From Corella eumyota (lineage: Eukaryota > Chordata > Ascidiacea > Phlebobranchia > Corellidae), in NCBI GenBank assembly GCA_963082875.1, contig OY720100.1:7192001-7256000 (forward strand): 64,000 nt of DNA, in the 5' to 3' direction. Under the pieces are notes generated by a model. It was not told where the DNA came from and did no database searches. It saw only the letters and a program-made list of their open reading frames with translations. This document shows, one piece after another, positions 11,968 to 25,300 of the stretch. Position numbers and translations under genes: made by a program. The stretch's first letter is position 1, and every line of letters starts with the position of its first letter.

Positions 11968-12642
11968 GTTTAATTTTCTATAAATTTGTTTTTCTTTTTT
12001 TCAATTCATTAATAGTGCTCATGTAGAAGTACTTTAAATTATTATTTTTGCGCAGTCGTGAACTATGTGTAAGTAAAACGATATTTTATGTTAACAATTT
12101 GCTTAATACCAATTTATTTTTCGTACCAGCAAGCTTTATTGTTTTTACATATTGTCATAGCAACTTGTACTTATCACTGTACCTTTGCTTAAGTTGCAAA
12201 ATAAATGCATTATTCTTAAAACTGCAAATTTTGAGAATGTTCGACGTACATTTTATTACTTAGTATATCAACCTTGCTTTTTTTACTAAGTAATCATAAC
12301 ACATTATTCTCAAGGGTTAAAGTGCCCTTGTGGACGACGTTTACAAATAAATTAAAAGGTTTTTATACACCTTCTACACCTGAACCCGTAACATTTAGCA
12401 GTTTTTTTTTAACAAAAGTCGAGGGCCAAGGCACTGCCATATATGTGTACTAGATGATAAATAGCAAAAAAAACAATTACACAATGTATTTTTACATAAA
12501 TAAATTAGAATATGTAGTGTTTTTGATTTAGGGGAATTATAAAAGTCCATTTTAAAAAAATATTGTTGTCTTTCCTCATCCAGTTTTTTCCTTGGCACGA
12601 AGTCACCGATAATGTAGTTATTTTTAAACACCCAAAATGCCT
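11968..12642. other. Convergent intergenic region
   Basis: This is the 3' to 3' space between the second GT31 gene (+) and NLE1 (-). Plus-strand AATAAA hexamers occur at 12200-12205 and 12346-12351. Minus-strand signals (TTTATT on the plus strand) occur at 12113-12118 and 12252-12257. The two 3' untranslated regions may therefore overlap. No other gene was seen. Confidence 0.5.
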
Positions 12643-15541
12643 TCATTTTCTCCATCTATAATATTGATAGAAATATGATAAATTTAAATTTCATAAATTA
12701 TATGAGTAACTCAAGTACAATTAGTAAAAACCCCTCAAAGAAAGTTGTTATACTTACAATTTTAATACTCTGTCTTTTCCCCCACTCACAACTCGTTGTC
12801 CATCTGTGCTCCAATCAACCGCATAAACTTCGTCAGCATGACCTGGTAAATCCAACAGCAGTTTTCGTTTGTGGGCGTCCCATACCTAAACCAACATTGA
12901 ATGTAGTAATACAACGTAACAAACAATAAAAAATAAATAGCTTTGGTATTGGAGTTTATTTTTACCTTTAAAGTACTGTCCCCACTTCCACTTACAAACA
13001 AGCGACTATCAGCAGACCAGGCAAGTTGGTATACCGAGCTAACGTGACCACGTAATGATGCCAGAAACCTAAATGTTTATTTTACATATAGTTTAAAATT
13101 TTAAAATAAAAGGCTTTTTTGTTTAATATAAGTATTTATGCCCAAGTAATTACTTTCCAGATTTTCCATCCCACAGCTTAATTGATTTGTCGAACGACGC
13201 AGAAGCTATTAATCTGGTATCAGGTGAAAATCGAACATCGTTTACAAGAGCCTGGGTTAGGGTGAAAAATTGTTATTGCGTGGCATTATGTCTTTAACTA
13301 TCGCTAAAAGAAACAACATGGCTGTACCTGATGACCAGTCATTCTAGCCAATGGCCTTTTCTCTTCTGAAGGATTCCAAAGAAACAAAGTAAAATCATCA
13401 GATCCTGATACCATTCGTTCATTAGAATTCCCCTAAATTACATTTTTTTTTATATCACAACCATTGCTACTCTTTGATGCAACATTAATAAATCTGTTTT
13501 GTAACTGCTGAAAGCACAAAAGTAACCACAAGACAATAACATTAGTATAGGTATTGTTAAATTAACGTTTTTGTAATAGGTTCAATATTTAACTTAATTT
13601 ACCAAAACAGCTTTATATCGATCCTGAGCTTTCTGTTGTAACGAAGATGGAGACATATTGAGATCTTTAGCAACAAGAGTTGCTTCTGCAGGTTCAAAGG
13701 CCCCAGTCCTCATAACATAATCTGTACTTAAAGCCAATACATTTACCCAGTGACCATGGCCTTGAAGAGTTCTGCACAGAACACCCTTGAAAATGATTTA
13801 AATTTTATACAAATATTAGTTTTGTTTATTTTACATAAATTTTTTGTCAACATGAAGAGGCTGCTTTTACAAAGTACTATTATATGAGCTTTTACAAAGT
13901 ACTATTATATGGGGATCAAACTTGAGACTTTATGTTGTTAAGTCAAGTGTTCTCACTACTACACAATTTCAGAAAAGGCTTTGAAACGTGTTTTAATATT
14001 AAAAAATTCTTACATCTTTTGGTCTCCAAACTTTTATAGTTCGATCCTGTGAAGCGCTGTATATTAAATCCTCACCCGACCATCTTATACATGTTATACT
14101 CTGAAGATGACTCGAAAGAATAATTAAACTTTGACCAATCACCACATCCCAAATCCGAATTGTGGAGTCCTAAAAATTGAGCAAAAAATAATGTTAAAAT
14201 ATAATTACAAAAATTTAACAAAGCAATTTTGTGCAAAAATAGACCAGTCTAATTTAAGTTTTGTACGGTTTCCTTTATTAGAGCAGTATTATATTTAATG
14301 TACCTTGGATGAGCTAGCAAGTTGTCTACATTCCCCATCTAAATGTAAAGGTTTCCAACACAGGCAAGTTATCCATTGCTTGTGGCCAAACATTGTTTTT
14401 CCTATTTGTTTTCCTGACTTTGGATCCCATATACATACCTTTAATAACAAACAAAAAATTGTTGATTTCTAACGAAAACATGGGTAAAAACATAAAAAAT
14501 TGAACAATAAGTTGACCTGTCCATTCTTGCATCCAGATGCTAATTTTTTTCCATCTGCTGACCAAGCAATTGATAAAACCCAGTGTTTGTGAGCCTTACA
14601 TGTATAATGTGGGGTTTCTGTGCTGAGGTCCCAGAATCTCACAGTTGTGTCACCAGAGCCACTAGCTAAATATCTAAACAAAGTCAAATACTATATATAA
14701 AATAAATGATATGAAAGAAAATATTTTATCCAACAAAAAATCTATATATATATATAAGAGCTTTATATATCTTTGTATAACACACTTTTTTTTGGTGTAA
14801 AATATAACCAAAACTGCTATTTGATATATTCTGACAATTAAAATAATGCTTGTAAAATTCATTTGGTTGCTGTATATATAATTTATTTTCTTACTTTGCA
14901 TTTGGACTAAACACAGCAGACAGAACGGCTTCTGCATGACCTTCTATGGAGGAGGTACATCTAGTTACTGCTCTTACCTGTTTACAACATGTATTTTTTT
15001 AATTTAAAACAGTAAAAAAAGGAAAAATTTATATACTAAATTATGGATCAAACAAATTTTTGGAAAAATTTTAAAGACACATTTAGAAAAAAACTTAAAT
15101 GTATTAGTTAAAAATTTTAAAAATTGAAAAATATATTAAAAAAGTTATAATCTTCTTACCTTGAACACGGCTTGAGGTTGGTATATAATATTTAAACATC
15201 CCTCAAATGATATTTTTCCTTTTTCCACAATCGTTTTTAGATCTGTTAATATTTCTTCATCGTTGACAAAAAATGCATAAGGTGTTTCTTCCTCCTATAA
15301 GTTAATCATATTTTAAAATATTATTAAAACTTTATACATTTTAAATTTTTGTACAGCATGACAGAATTATTTAAATATCTTCAGATCTTACGTTTTCTAA
15401 CAGTGAGTTACACAGAAGTTGTAGCTGTTTTGTGTTTAATGACAGTGGGACATCAAGTGGTGGTCCAGTTGTTTCCCCGTTATCGCTTTTTAATTGTACG
15501 AGAACAGAACTTCCAGTTTCTCCCTCTTCCATATTTTCCAT
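12643..15541 (-). CDS. NLE1: Notchless protein homologue 1 (ribosome assembly factor)
   Basis: Twelve exons in transcription order: 15392-15541, 15160-15294, 14895-14977, 14517-14673, 14304-14438, 14014-14169, 13603-13785, 13328-13432, 13154-13251, 12966-13068, 12758-12885 and 12643-12655, giving 481 aa, close to the length of vertebrate NLE1 (about 485). The N-terminus is the NLE ubiquitin-like domain (LVQLKSDNGETTGPP... and EETPYAFFV...), followed by about eight WD40 repeats (ASGSGDTTVRFWDL, IIYQPQAVF, LCRTLQGHGHWVN, SFDKSIKLWDG) and a terminal LKLWRK. NLE1/Rsa4 docks the AAA ATPase midasin (MDN1/Rea1) to pre-60S particles in the nucleolus and nucleoplasm, and was first described as a Notch modulator. 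The last exon is only 13 nt. Two in-frame ATGs lie three codons apart; the upstream one is used here. A tRNA-derived SINE sits in the intron at 13786-14013. Confidence 0.96.
13862..13911. repeat. 27-bp tandem duplication beside a SINE
   Basis: Two head-to-tail copies of gcttttacaaagtactattatatg plus a short spacer, in the NLE1 intron 13786-14013, immediately next to the tRNA-like segment at 13909-13972. They may be part of the 3' tail of the same SINE insertion. Confidence 0.7.
13909..13972 (-). mobile_element. tRNA-derived SINE fragment in an NLE1 intron
   Basis: Read on the minus strand, this segment runs gtgtagtagtgagaacactt, then cataaagtct, then caagtttgatcccc, resembling a tRNA with A box, anticodon arm and B box. 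It aligns over its length with the plus-strand segment at 38384-38450, so the two are copies of one dispersed family. Both have degenerate B boxes and neither is a functional tRNA gene. The copy lies between exons of NLE1 and in the same orientation as that gene. Confidence 0.65.
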
Positions 15542-16223
15542 GATAATTAAATATTTTTCTGATTGTTAAAAATATATTGCTAAAATAAAAACATGATTTT
15601 AATTTTTGAGGTACTTGCACAAAAAGTATGGCATTTGATTTTTTCTTTTGGTAATTATTATTAATCAATGTAGAATATAATTTTTTGTAACAGTTTTGAC
15701 AGACTGACTGACAGACATAAAAAAGCAGACAAGCAAACTGGACTAACTGACTTTTAATAGTTTAGCAGTTTTAGTCACAGAAACTTAACAACTGACTAAA
15801 GAACTAACACGTTTATGTGTTATTGTTTTATAAAGGACATCAAAACGAATAGAGTAATTAAAATACATCTTAACTTAGTTAAAAATGTCATACTACTGTT
15901 GGTGTGGTTTTAGAAAATCGAGATAAGAAACAAAACACGAAACACGTGTGTATTTTGTGCAGTGTTGCCAAATAAAAAAAATAACAGAAATATCTTATAA
16001 TAAAATTTTATTTTCACAAGAAAAAAGTCAACAAAATTCTAAAAACACTAACTAAAAATAGCTTAATTTGACATATTTATTTCATTTAGGTATCACAAAA
16101 AAATTTTAAACTAAAATTTTAAGGCCTGAATTACATAACATTTTTTCTAAGAACTTTTATAAAATTATAAACGACGCAACTTATGTACAAGATTTTCCAA
16201 CACAAAAAAACACAACTAATTTT
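15542..16223. other. Spacer between ZP gene and NLE1
   Basis: This 682-bp stretch holds the 3' untranslated region of the upstream ZP-domain gene, with minus-strand AATAAA candidates at 16076-16081 and 16007-16012, and the promoter and 5' untranslated region of NLE1. On the minus strand a TTATTTTAG acceptor-like site ends at 15580, 38 bp before the NLE1 ATG, with no coding exon upstream of it. No other gene was recognised. Confidence 0.55.
16007..16081 (-). terminator. Candidate poly(A) signals of the ZP-domain gene
   Basis: Minus-strand AATAAA hexamers occur at 16076-16081 and 16007-16012, 140-220 bp after the ZP gene's stop codon. Confidence 0.5.
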
Positions 16224-16372
16224 TTAAAATGTGCTTCTTTTTCTGTATAGAATTGAAATTACTACTAGTATTGTAAAAACATAGGCCATTCCAAGCAGAA
16301 TTGGCAGATTTACCGAACTCTCTTCATGTTTCAGTACCAAACTCTCAGCAACATCTCGTTTATTCCGTTTGT
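16224..16372 (-). other. Last exon: C-terminal membrane anchor of the ZP protein
   Basis: The final exon encodes 49 residues that begin with a basic cluster (NKRNKR), pass through a hydrophobic stretch of about 20 residues (about 1707-1727, LPILLGMAYVFTILVVISIL) and end in a short tail (YRKRSTF). The arrangement ZP domain, basic cleavage site, spacer, membrane segment and very short cytoplasmic tail is the usual C-terminus of ZP-family precursors, where cleavage releases the ectodomain for assembly. Confidence 0.85.
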
Positions 16373-19300
16373 CTAGAAAGCAAATAGGTAAGATTTAATA
16401 AAGTCAAACCTATTGCTAATATCAAAAGTGAACTACTTACTTGCATCAAGAAATAATACGATTTCAAAAGGCCCAACTGACACCATTTTCTCAGTATCAA
16501 ACTTGTGTTTTTTGTTTGCTTTCAAGTTGACTTTTTCAGTTCCATTCAGGTTGGGTGGTACAACTTTAACAACAGCTGTATAGGGATGCCCATTTCGACT
16601 AAGTCCGACAGCCTGACGTGACCTAGTATCGTCGTCTGTTTTCTACAAAAAGTATACAGTGCTGTAGTTCAAAAAAATACATAGTAACACAAAAAAATAG
16701 CAGATTGTAAAAAGTAAAACAACATGTAGTATTTTGTGCTTTAGAAGGTCTCTGTTTTTAGTTAATACCTGCATGGTATGAAACAGGGACGAATAGGTTT
16801 CCCGACTAAAATGAGAGTCGGGTAAATTATTTGTTGATCTTCGTTTTCTTGAGCTTGTTGTAGCACAATTTGGTTGACACTCTGTCTCGTCTGTGTTGCA
16901 AACGCTTACCTAAATGTTAATAGTAATGGTCACATATCTAACAAAAAACCTTAAGTTTTAGGAACCATTTAATGCGCTTTACTTACCGTACAGTGAATAA
17001 ACACGTTTTCAGCCCTAGTGTCTCTTTCTGTCCATCCAAACACACGAACTGAAAACCTTCCAGATCTTGAATCTCCGTTTGATATAATTGCAACAAAAGG
17101 AGTGACAGGACAACTAATTTGTAAATTTAAAAATAGAGTATTAAAATGTTAAAAGCGGATTTTTATTAAAAAAGAATTAAATCAAAAAGGGATAAGAAAT
17201 ATGAACCTTTGTTCTATTAAGTAAAGCAGCGGTTCTCTGGTGCTCTGAGATGACGTCACGAAACACGTGTCCATGATAAGAACAGCGTCATCTGACGGAA
17301 GTAAATCCCTCGATCTTAAATCGACAGCAACATATACGATTTCCCCTTCAGCCAACCTTACAAGCTGCGAATTTTGGCCGGGGTCAACGACAATAGGTCG
17401 GGTGTATCCTGAGTTTCGAAACAATGTAATATCAACCTCGAACGTACCACTAGATGTCGTAACTTCCACTTCTCTGTAAGATAATTAAGCGTGTGTTTGT
17501 TAGTGTATTGTATTTTACAGTAGTCAAAACATATTCACCAAGTATAAATAAACTGGCATTACTACCTCGCTTTAAAATAAGTACAACTTATTACCTATAT
17601 GTTTAGCATAAAAGTAAACTAAAGCCCAATAAATAGAAAGTAAACTAAAGCCCAATTTATTTCTAAAAAAATTATTTAACTAAATGTTTTATTTAATTAA
17701 ATTTTATTTAATTAAAATTTATTTAATTAACTTTTATAAACTGTTGTTACCTCCGGTAGGATTCGATAGATAGGCCTCCCTGTTCAGAAGAATCTGACGA
17801 AATTGTCAAATTTCGTTGATAAACACAAGTAAAATCCATTAGAATTACCGTGGATCGAACCCAGACATCACTAACTTGCCATAGAACTTGGTTTCGGATT
17901 TTGTGTTCACTGGGCGTAATCTAAAATTAGGATTCATGAAATAATTAAAAATAATTTAAAGTGCAACTGTGATTTTAAAATGATTTTTTTAGGCGGAAAA
18001 AGTTGACAAAAACACAGTTCAGGTATTTTCCAAAGACCGAGCATAAAGAAACTAACAACACCATTAATAAAACATATCTACCTCTAATAAAGAGCCACAC
18101 GATGTATCCATAGGGCTTGGCACAACTACCACATAATAATCAGTACCGTTATAAATATCAAAAAACGATTTACAACCGACCGAGTCACTCGCAGCTAAAC
18201 TGACATAATCGGGATTGTTGTCCAGAAGGCCCTCGTCTGACACCACGCGGCGATCAAAAGACACCAAAATATTGTCGGAGCCGCAGAAAATATCAGGCCC
18301 ACCTAGTAAACACAAATTTAACAAATTCACGTTTAATATTAAAAAAAAATTTGATTAACATTTTATTTTAGATAAACTTTTTAGGTTTTAAGCAATTTCA
18401 CTCACGATAATCACAGTTTTTTCCTTGCCAGCCAGGTGCACAGACACAATGATAAAGTCGAGTGAGTTGTTCGTTGTAGCGACAAACACCATTGTTGTTG
18501 CATGGTGACGGGCTACATTGTGCCACGCAATCGCCTACGTCACAAGTTTCGGTTTCCATGGTTTCGCCGACGCAGGTATCAGGAAAATCCCCTAAACACT
18601 TCCGTGACCTCGTCCACAGACCAACAGCTGCAAATAAAATTGATAAAGGTTTATTAATTTGAACTAGAATTTATAAAAAAAATTAAATTAATTTGAATTT
18701 TTACCGCATGACTGACTACATTGACCCCAAGACGACCACCCGCTCCATGCCCCACATTGCCCTCTAGTGCACAACTCTACGTCATAAACATCTCCCTCGC
18801 ATTGCTCAGGGAAGTCCCCAAAGCATTCTCGATCACGCTGTCTGTTGCCCTCGTCACAGGTGGCTGAACAATCCGACCACGTGGACCATTCTAGCCAATA
18901 GGAACAGCGACCAAAAGTGCAGTTTCGGATTTCGTTCTGTTCATATTCTTCTTCCCGGTTTATTTCAACCTAACATAAAAATAAAATTTAAAAAAAATTT
19001 TATAACAATTTTCAAACAAATAGAGATTAAGATTTTCGTACATTTACTTGTCTGCTTTCGTCAGTTAAAGCATCGGTGTCGTTTGCTCCTAAATTACAAG
19101 TTTCCAGGGAGTCGGATCCGCATGTTCTTCTTCTCACGGACACCCCTATGTCACATGTCTCCGAACAAGTTCCCCATTGTGACCAATCCTCCCATCTTGC
19201 GCAACTTAACAATCCTTCACAAATGCCGACTTCTTCGAAACCAGTAGCGTCACATAGATCAGGAAAGTCTCCGAGACAAGGCCGAGATCGGGTTCGATTA

Positions 19301-22300
19301 CCTTCTTCCCCACACGTGATTGAGCAAGGCCCCCACGTACCCCATGTCCCCCAACTTTGACATTCGCCAAGGTTGCAAGGTTCGTTTACGAAGACCGGGT
19401 CGTCTTCGGAGCATTCGAAGTCACCCAAGCAGTTTCTGGTTCGAGTCTGGGTCCCCCCGCCACACGAGACACTACATTCACTCCAGGGTACCCACTCATC
19501 CAATCTGGCACATTCTCCTAAATTACAATCCTGAAGAAAGAACAAAAAATTGTAAATGGTAAAATTTAGTATAATTTCTCTACGTAGGTTTAATTAGTAA
19601 TTACACTTACTCCTGTATTTATAGTTTCTCCTCCTAATGCTTCACATAACTCAACCGGAAAGTCCCCTAAACAGTCACGTGACCTTTCCCTAAAACCGTT
19701 ATCGCACGACGCCGAGCATCCACCCCAAGAACCCCATTCGCCCCAGAAGGAACATTCCCCCAAGTTGCAGAAACCCGTCTCACTCGAATTACCGTCTAGG
19801 GGGCAGGGTTCTCCTGGAGGAATATCTCCCAAGCATTCGCGCTCCCTAAACCGGGTTGATTCACCGCAGGTGCTTCTGCAAGGTGTCCACGACTCCCATA
19901 ACGCCCAAGAAGGGCATATACCCTGATTACAGAATCTTGAATCGGTGCCTCCCACGCCGTTTTTGGAGGGAGGACAAGGGAATTCACCTTGGCAAACTCT
20001 AAGCCTTTCCTATTTTAAAAATGAATAAAACTAGTTTTTAAAACTTCTATTTCTTTTTTTGTAGGTTTAAATAAATTATTCTTTTTTTACAATTGAACTA
20101 CATTTAAAGAGATAGTTTGGTCGTAGAGTTTCTTTTTTAATTATGTTGGAATTTTTTCAACTTGCACGAGGATACCATTATTTTAAAAATTGGTCAAGTA
20201 GATTTTGAGATATCAGGATTTGAAGGTAAATATTGTAAATAGGGAAAGCCCCAACGACCCGTTTGTTGTACTTTTTTAAAAAATTTTTTGGCAGAAAACA
20301 AACTTAACATAAAAAGCAATATTTAGCCATATTATATAAAACATTTTTTAATTTTAAAGTATTTTTAATTAGGTAGGCTGTATTTGAAAAATTCTAACAA
20401 ATTAAGGCTTTATACGACTCGCGAACGTAGGGATTTTCCCTATTTATAATATTTACCTTCAAATTACGATATCTCAAAAACTACTTGACCAATTTTTAAA
20501 ATAATTGTATCCTCGAAGATTTTAAAATAATCGTATCCTTGAAGATTTTCCAGTATTCCTTACCTGTAAACCTTCCTCACATGTAGTAGTACATTCACTC
20601 CAACTCGACCATTCACTCCACTGAGGACAAACTCCGAGAGAGCAATTTACTGTCTCGATCGAGGGGCCTGGCAAGGTGTTACACGCGTCCGGGTAATCAC
20701 CGGTGCATTGTCTTGTTCGTTCGCTAATACCTTTAAGATAATAAATTTAATGCAATTAGACCCAGGAGATATAAAAATAGAGATTTAATAAAAACGTGAT
20801 GGCAAAATAGGTAAATTTTCCGTGTTTAAGAGACACTGTTATTACCCTTTTTGCACTGCGCTTGGTGTTTAAGGCTAGCTTAAATATTCCCAACAGATTA
20901 TAAATACAAGGTAATATAACAAAAAAACATCATAGGTATTGCTTAGTTGTGTAAATCTTCGTGCCAAATTATTATAAATATAACACATATGAATAGCTCA
21001 ACATATACCTTCGTTACACGATTGCGAACATTCTGACCACGACGACCAATCCGACCAACTTGGACATTTTCCAGTGTTACAATCCTCACTGTCCTCTAAC
21101 AATCCTTCGCAAACTTTCGACCCCGGCTCGTCTCCGTCACAAAATCTCGATCTTCTTCGTGTCCCCCCGTCACAGGTCACCGAACACGAGACCCAGGTTG
21201 ACCAAGGAGCCCAACCGGGTGTTTCTTGAATAAAAAAAGGAGTTAACCCTTTACGCGCTAAAAGTGGCTTTGTGGATAATAATCCTAAACTTGAGTCCGT
21301 GCATTCGACAAAGAGTTAAATAAGTGCTTTTGTTTAAAATGGTAAATATATTACATAAAGATTTTCGGTGTTTAATAACTCAAATTTGTGTATTTGTAAC
21401 AATATTGGAATGTTGCAATCTTTATTCAAGTGTCTTTATGTACTTTAGAATTAATTACTCTTAAAATATTGCTAAAGAAAAATACCAATTTATAATTTAA
21501 TATTTAATAAATGTTGACATGTTAAAAACCTTTGCAAGACATGATCCAGGCCTGACTTCGCGGCATCGGCAACAACTCTGTTGAAGTCTTTAGAAAGTAA
21601 AAAAAGAAGCCACGTGACATGGTTCGAGAAATTCCGGCACATAAACCTAAAACAAAAAAAATGTGAATTTTGTAAAGGAATTCATAAAATATATGTCCTG
21701 CTTATCATCTATGAAGGTACCTCGAAATAGGGTGCATTTTTCTTGAGCGGAAACTAATGTAAAGGCAAATTGACGTTGTCCGTTAACAAACAAATCTCCA
21801 TTTAATTCCACATCGCTGCTCATGTCATATTCACAAGTAATAGGAACTTTAAAACGAAAATAAAAATTTAGATTTTATTTTGAAAATTGACATTAAGTTT
21901 AAGGTTAAATGAGCGAGTGTTTTATAATATTGGTTGCTTAAATTTTGGAATAGTTAGTGACAAATACGTATCTTTGACGTGAGTTTTTAGTATTACCAAA
22001 ACTTAGTCTTCAAATCAACTAAAAAGTAATAAATTTCGAAGTTCTCACTGTCCTAACTATATTTAATTTATAATTTATATTTAATCGTTGTTTTATTAGG
22101 GATAAAAAAATTAACTTACTTGTGCATTCATCAGTGTTACAATCCATTGTTTCAACTCTATCTTCCTTTTCCTTGCAATCCTCTGATAAACAGTTGCGGA
22201 TCCTAGTGGCCACCCCACCATTACAACTAAGGCTGCACTGAGACCATCCACTCCATAGACTCCAACCAGTCGCCTCCTCGACACCAGATTCCACTAAAAA

Positions 22301-25300
22301 TAATATTCATAAAATTTAAAATAAAAATTACCTGTTATTATTTAAACTTCTATTTTTTATTAGTATTTGAATTTCGATGTTTTCTTTTTTTACATTAAAA
22401 AAATAACACAAAATTTAGAAATCGATTTTTTTACCATTGTACATCCATATAGAGGACGAAAGGGGAGGAGCGTAAATCCAACCCACTTGACCATCGGGAA
22501 GTGTTTTAAATGAATCATCCCTGTTTCCCCAAACTACACAATCACCCTCGCACGTAATCGAACCCTCGACGTTCGAGAAAGAGTAATCACTTGTTGAAAC
22601 GGGGTCCTATAAAAAAGTTTATTCCATTAAGTGTATTTGTTTACATACCAATAAATTATTTAACATATTTTTTATACACCAAATAAATTTAATATAAATT
22701 AGATTTTTTTTTATTTTTCTTTTTTATACTTTTATTTATATAATAGTAAATTACCCTAATAAAGTTTCCAAAGGTATTTGCAATTCCGAGAATATATTCA
22801 TTTGCATCGTTGTTGTACCAACCCACTAAAAACGTTTCTCTTTCGGCGTACAAATCATCAGCTAAAATAAGAATGTAAACATCAATATAATTTTAATTAA
22901 AAAAAAATCATGTTTTTTAGTGATAAACTTACTTAAAAAATTCCTCGCAATAGAAGGATCTCTCTCTGTTGTCCCATTGGTCGATGTTAACCATGTGATG
23001 GGGTCAAATGATTGCTGACCCGTGATGGGATCTTCAGCGTTGTAGATTGTCGTGAAACCAATACCACGACCTTCACAACACTCACTAAACAGCACAAAGA
23101 TGTTCAAAAATATTGATTTTGTGATTTCCACTTTGTATACACATTTAAAGTTTTTGTTAAAAAAATCTTACGCTTCTTGTGCATTGAAGACCAATTTGTA
23201 TCCAGAAGTTCCTTCGGCCAGTTGACCCAGCTGAGCAGTACTAAATCCCCTACCATTTCCATCTGATCTGTTAAATTATTAAACATATATATGTATTTAG
23301 TACATGTGATAGACTAAAATATGTATTGTCGATTTTTTAGGTCTTTCTTATAAGAGGTAAGTTTTAAGCAAAAACAACCAAGCCTAATGTATTAAAAAAA
23401 AATAAAAAGCATTGAAGTAGAATAGATTATTTTAAACAACTCTATCACAAACTCAAATGTCTAATTTTACTTGTATATTAATGTTCCAGTTAACGAATCT
23501 CCAAGAGAAATTCCCTTTGGAAAAAGATCAGCAGTACAGACAGTAATAAATTGTTTCTCGATGGAATGATAGTTAACAAGTTGGCCCAACGAGTGAGAAC
23601 AACCCCAGGCATCTCCTATAATAATACATATGTTAACATGTATGTACATACACCTACAAAATTTGTACATTCTGATGCGTAATTTGAGATTTAATTACAT
23701 ATTACTTAAGTTAAGATAGCAAAAATGTATCTATTATATAGCAAAACTGTCTATTACGCCATTGGCAAAATAGCAAAAACATATATATTATACACGTACA
23801 CATTACAATTATACCATTGCTCTAACAACTATTTTCCAAGACTTTACGCTGCATTTTCTGTAAAGTTATACAAGTTAAAAGTAAGTTAAATAAGTTTACC
23901 GAATTTTACAAACTCCTGATTTGGAATCGGAAACGAAGTAGTTCTAAGCACTCCGCGATCATCAACAAAACTAAGTTGTTCGCCGTTGGTTGCATTTGCA
24001 AAGTTGTCGATCCCATAAACACTAAAGTAAGCTGCAAAGAAACCATCACCGTACGAAAGTCTAAAATCCCCGACGTTTCTGTCCTGCAAAACCAAAAAGT
24101 TTTATTTTTAAAGTGAAGTAGGATTTAAAAGTATGCAAACGAAGTGTACGTAAAAATGTATTTATTTTGTTATTATGGACTAACTTTTTAAATGGTAAAA
24201 ACTAAAAGGTACTTACTGGGGTAGCAATTGCTGAATTTAAAAAAGTTGACCACTGCACACTAAAATCACTTCTATAAAATTGAAGATAGATTTTTCGTTC
24301 TCGTTCATCCAGCGAATCCATCTATAATTAAACCACGTGTTCTTTTACAAAATAAGTCAAATAAAAATGAATATTAAAACGAACAGAATGACTTACAAAT
24401 ATTAGAACCGCAAATCTTCCGTCGTGAAATCCATAAATTCCGGCAACCTTCCCTGCTACTCCGTTAACCCTAGCTTCCAGATGTTTATACGGCGTGTCCG
24501 ATTGGTCGAGAAGAAACACGTGACCCAAGTCAGTTTCGTCGGTTAGGCCGATTATCGAAAAGTTTGACGTAACAGGCTAAAAAGATAAAAAAAACTTGTG
24601 AAAATTGTAATAACGAATTAATTTTCCAATATTAACAACCCAATATCTAGTAAATATTTCATATTTATTTATTATAGTACAGTGCTAATTATATTTATAT
24701 GGTACACTAAAGTACGTGGTAATATGTCCTTGGTGAAATAGTGCAGCGGGAATAAGTGCACCAACTATCTAGCATTGCTTCTGTATACAACTCGTCGGGC
24801 AAAGGAAACTCTTTGAGCGTAATTCGATAACCGTCAGATGTCGCAACAGAGGTATGATATGTTCCGGATGGCATCAGACCGTTTTGTGGAAAAACGTCAG
24901 CAGCAAAAGATTGTTTTAGGTCTATATTCTTCAGAATTGTCATCATTGGAATGGTAGAGCCTAAATAATACGAAACAAAAAATTAAAAGGTAATGGTTTA
25001 AATCCAAACTTTTATATGTTATTATAGACAAGAAAAATTTGATTTAGTTAAACCCAAAATTAAAAAAATATTTTTTTCCATCCATCACTCGAGCCAATCA
25101 ATTTTGTAAAAATCATTGTTTAGACAGATTGTGACGCAAATGACAAAAACAACAATTTTTTGCAGCTATAAACAATTTCAATTTAAAATAAATAAATATA
25201 AACATTTCACCTTGCATGACAGGTTCGAAATATCCATCCATTTCTGGCGCGGCCATCAACTTATAATCCAGATCATTTTCGCACATTTTTAACCAAACTG

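Noticed and set aside
17849-17864. Sequence resembling a Pol III B box (gggttcgatcc on the minus strand)
   Set aside because: It is inside a ZP-domain coding exon (17751-17920), reads as conserved protein sequence and has no A box.
19076-19562. Plus-strand open frames opposite the TSP1 exons
   Set aside because: They lie antisense to exon 19048-19530, which carries unmistakable TSP1 repeats; the frames reflect codon composition only.
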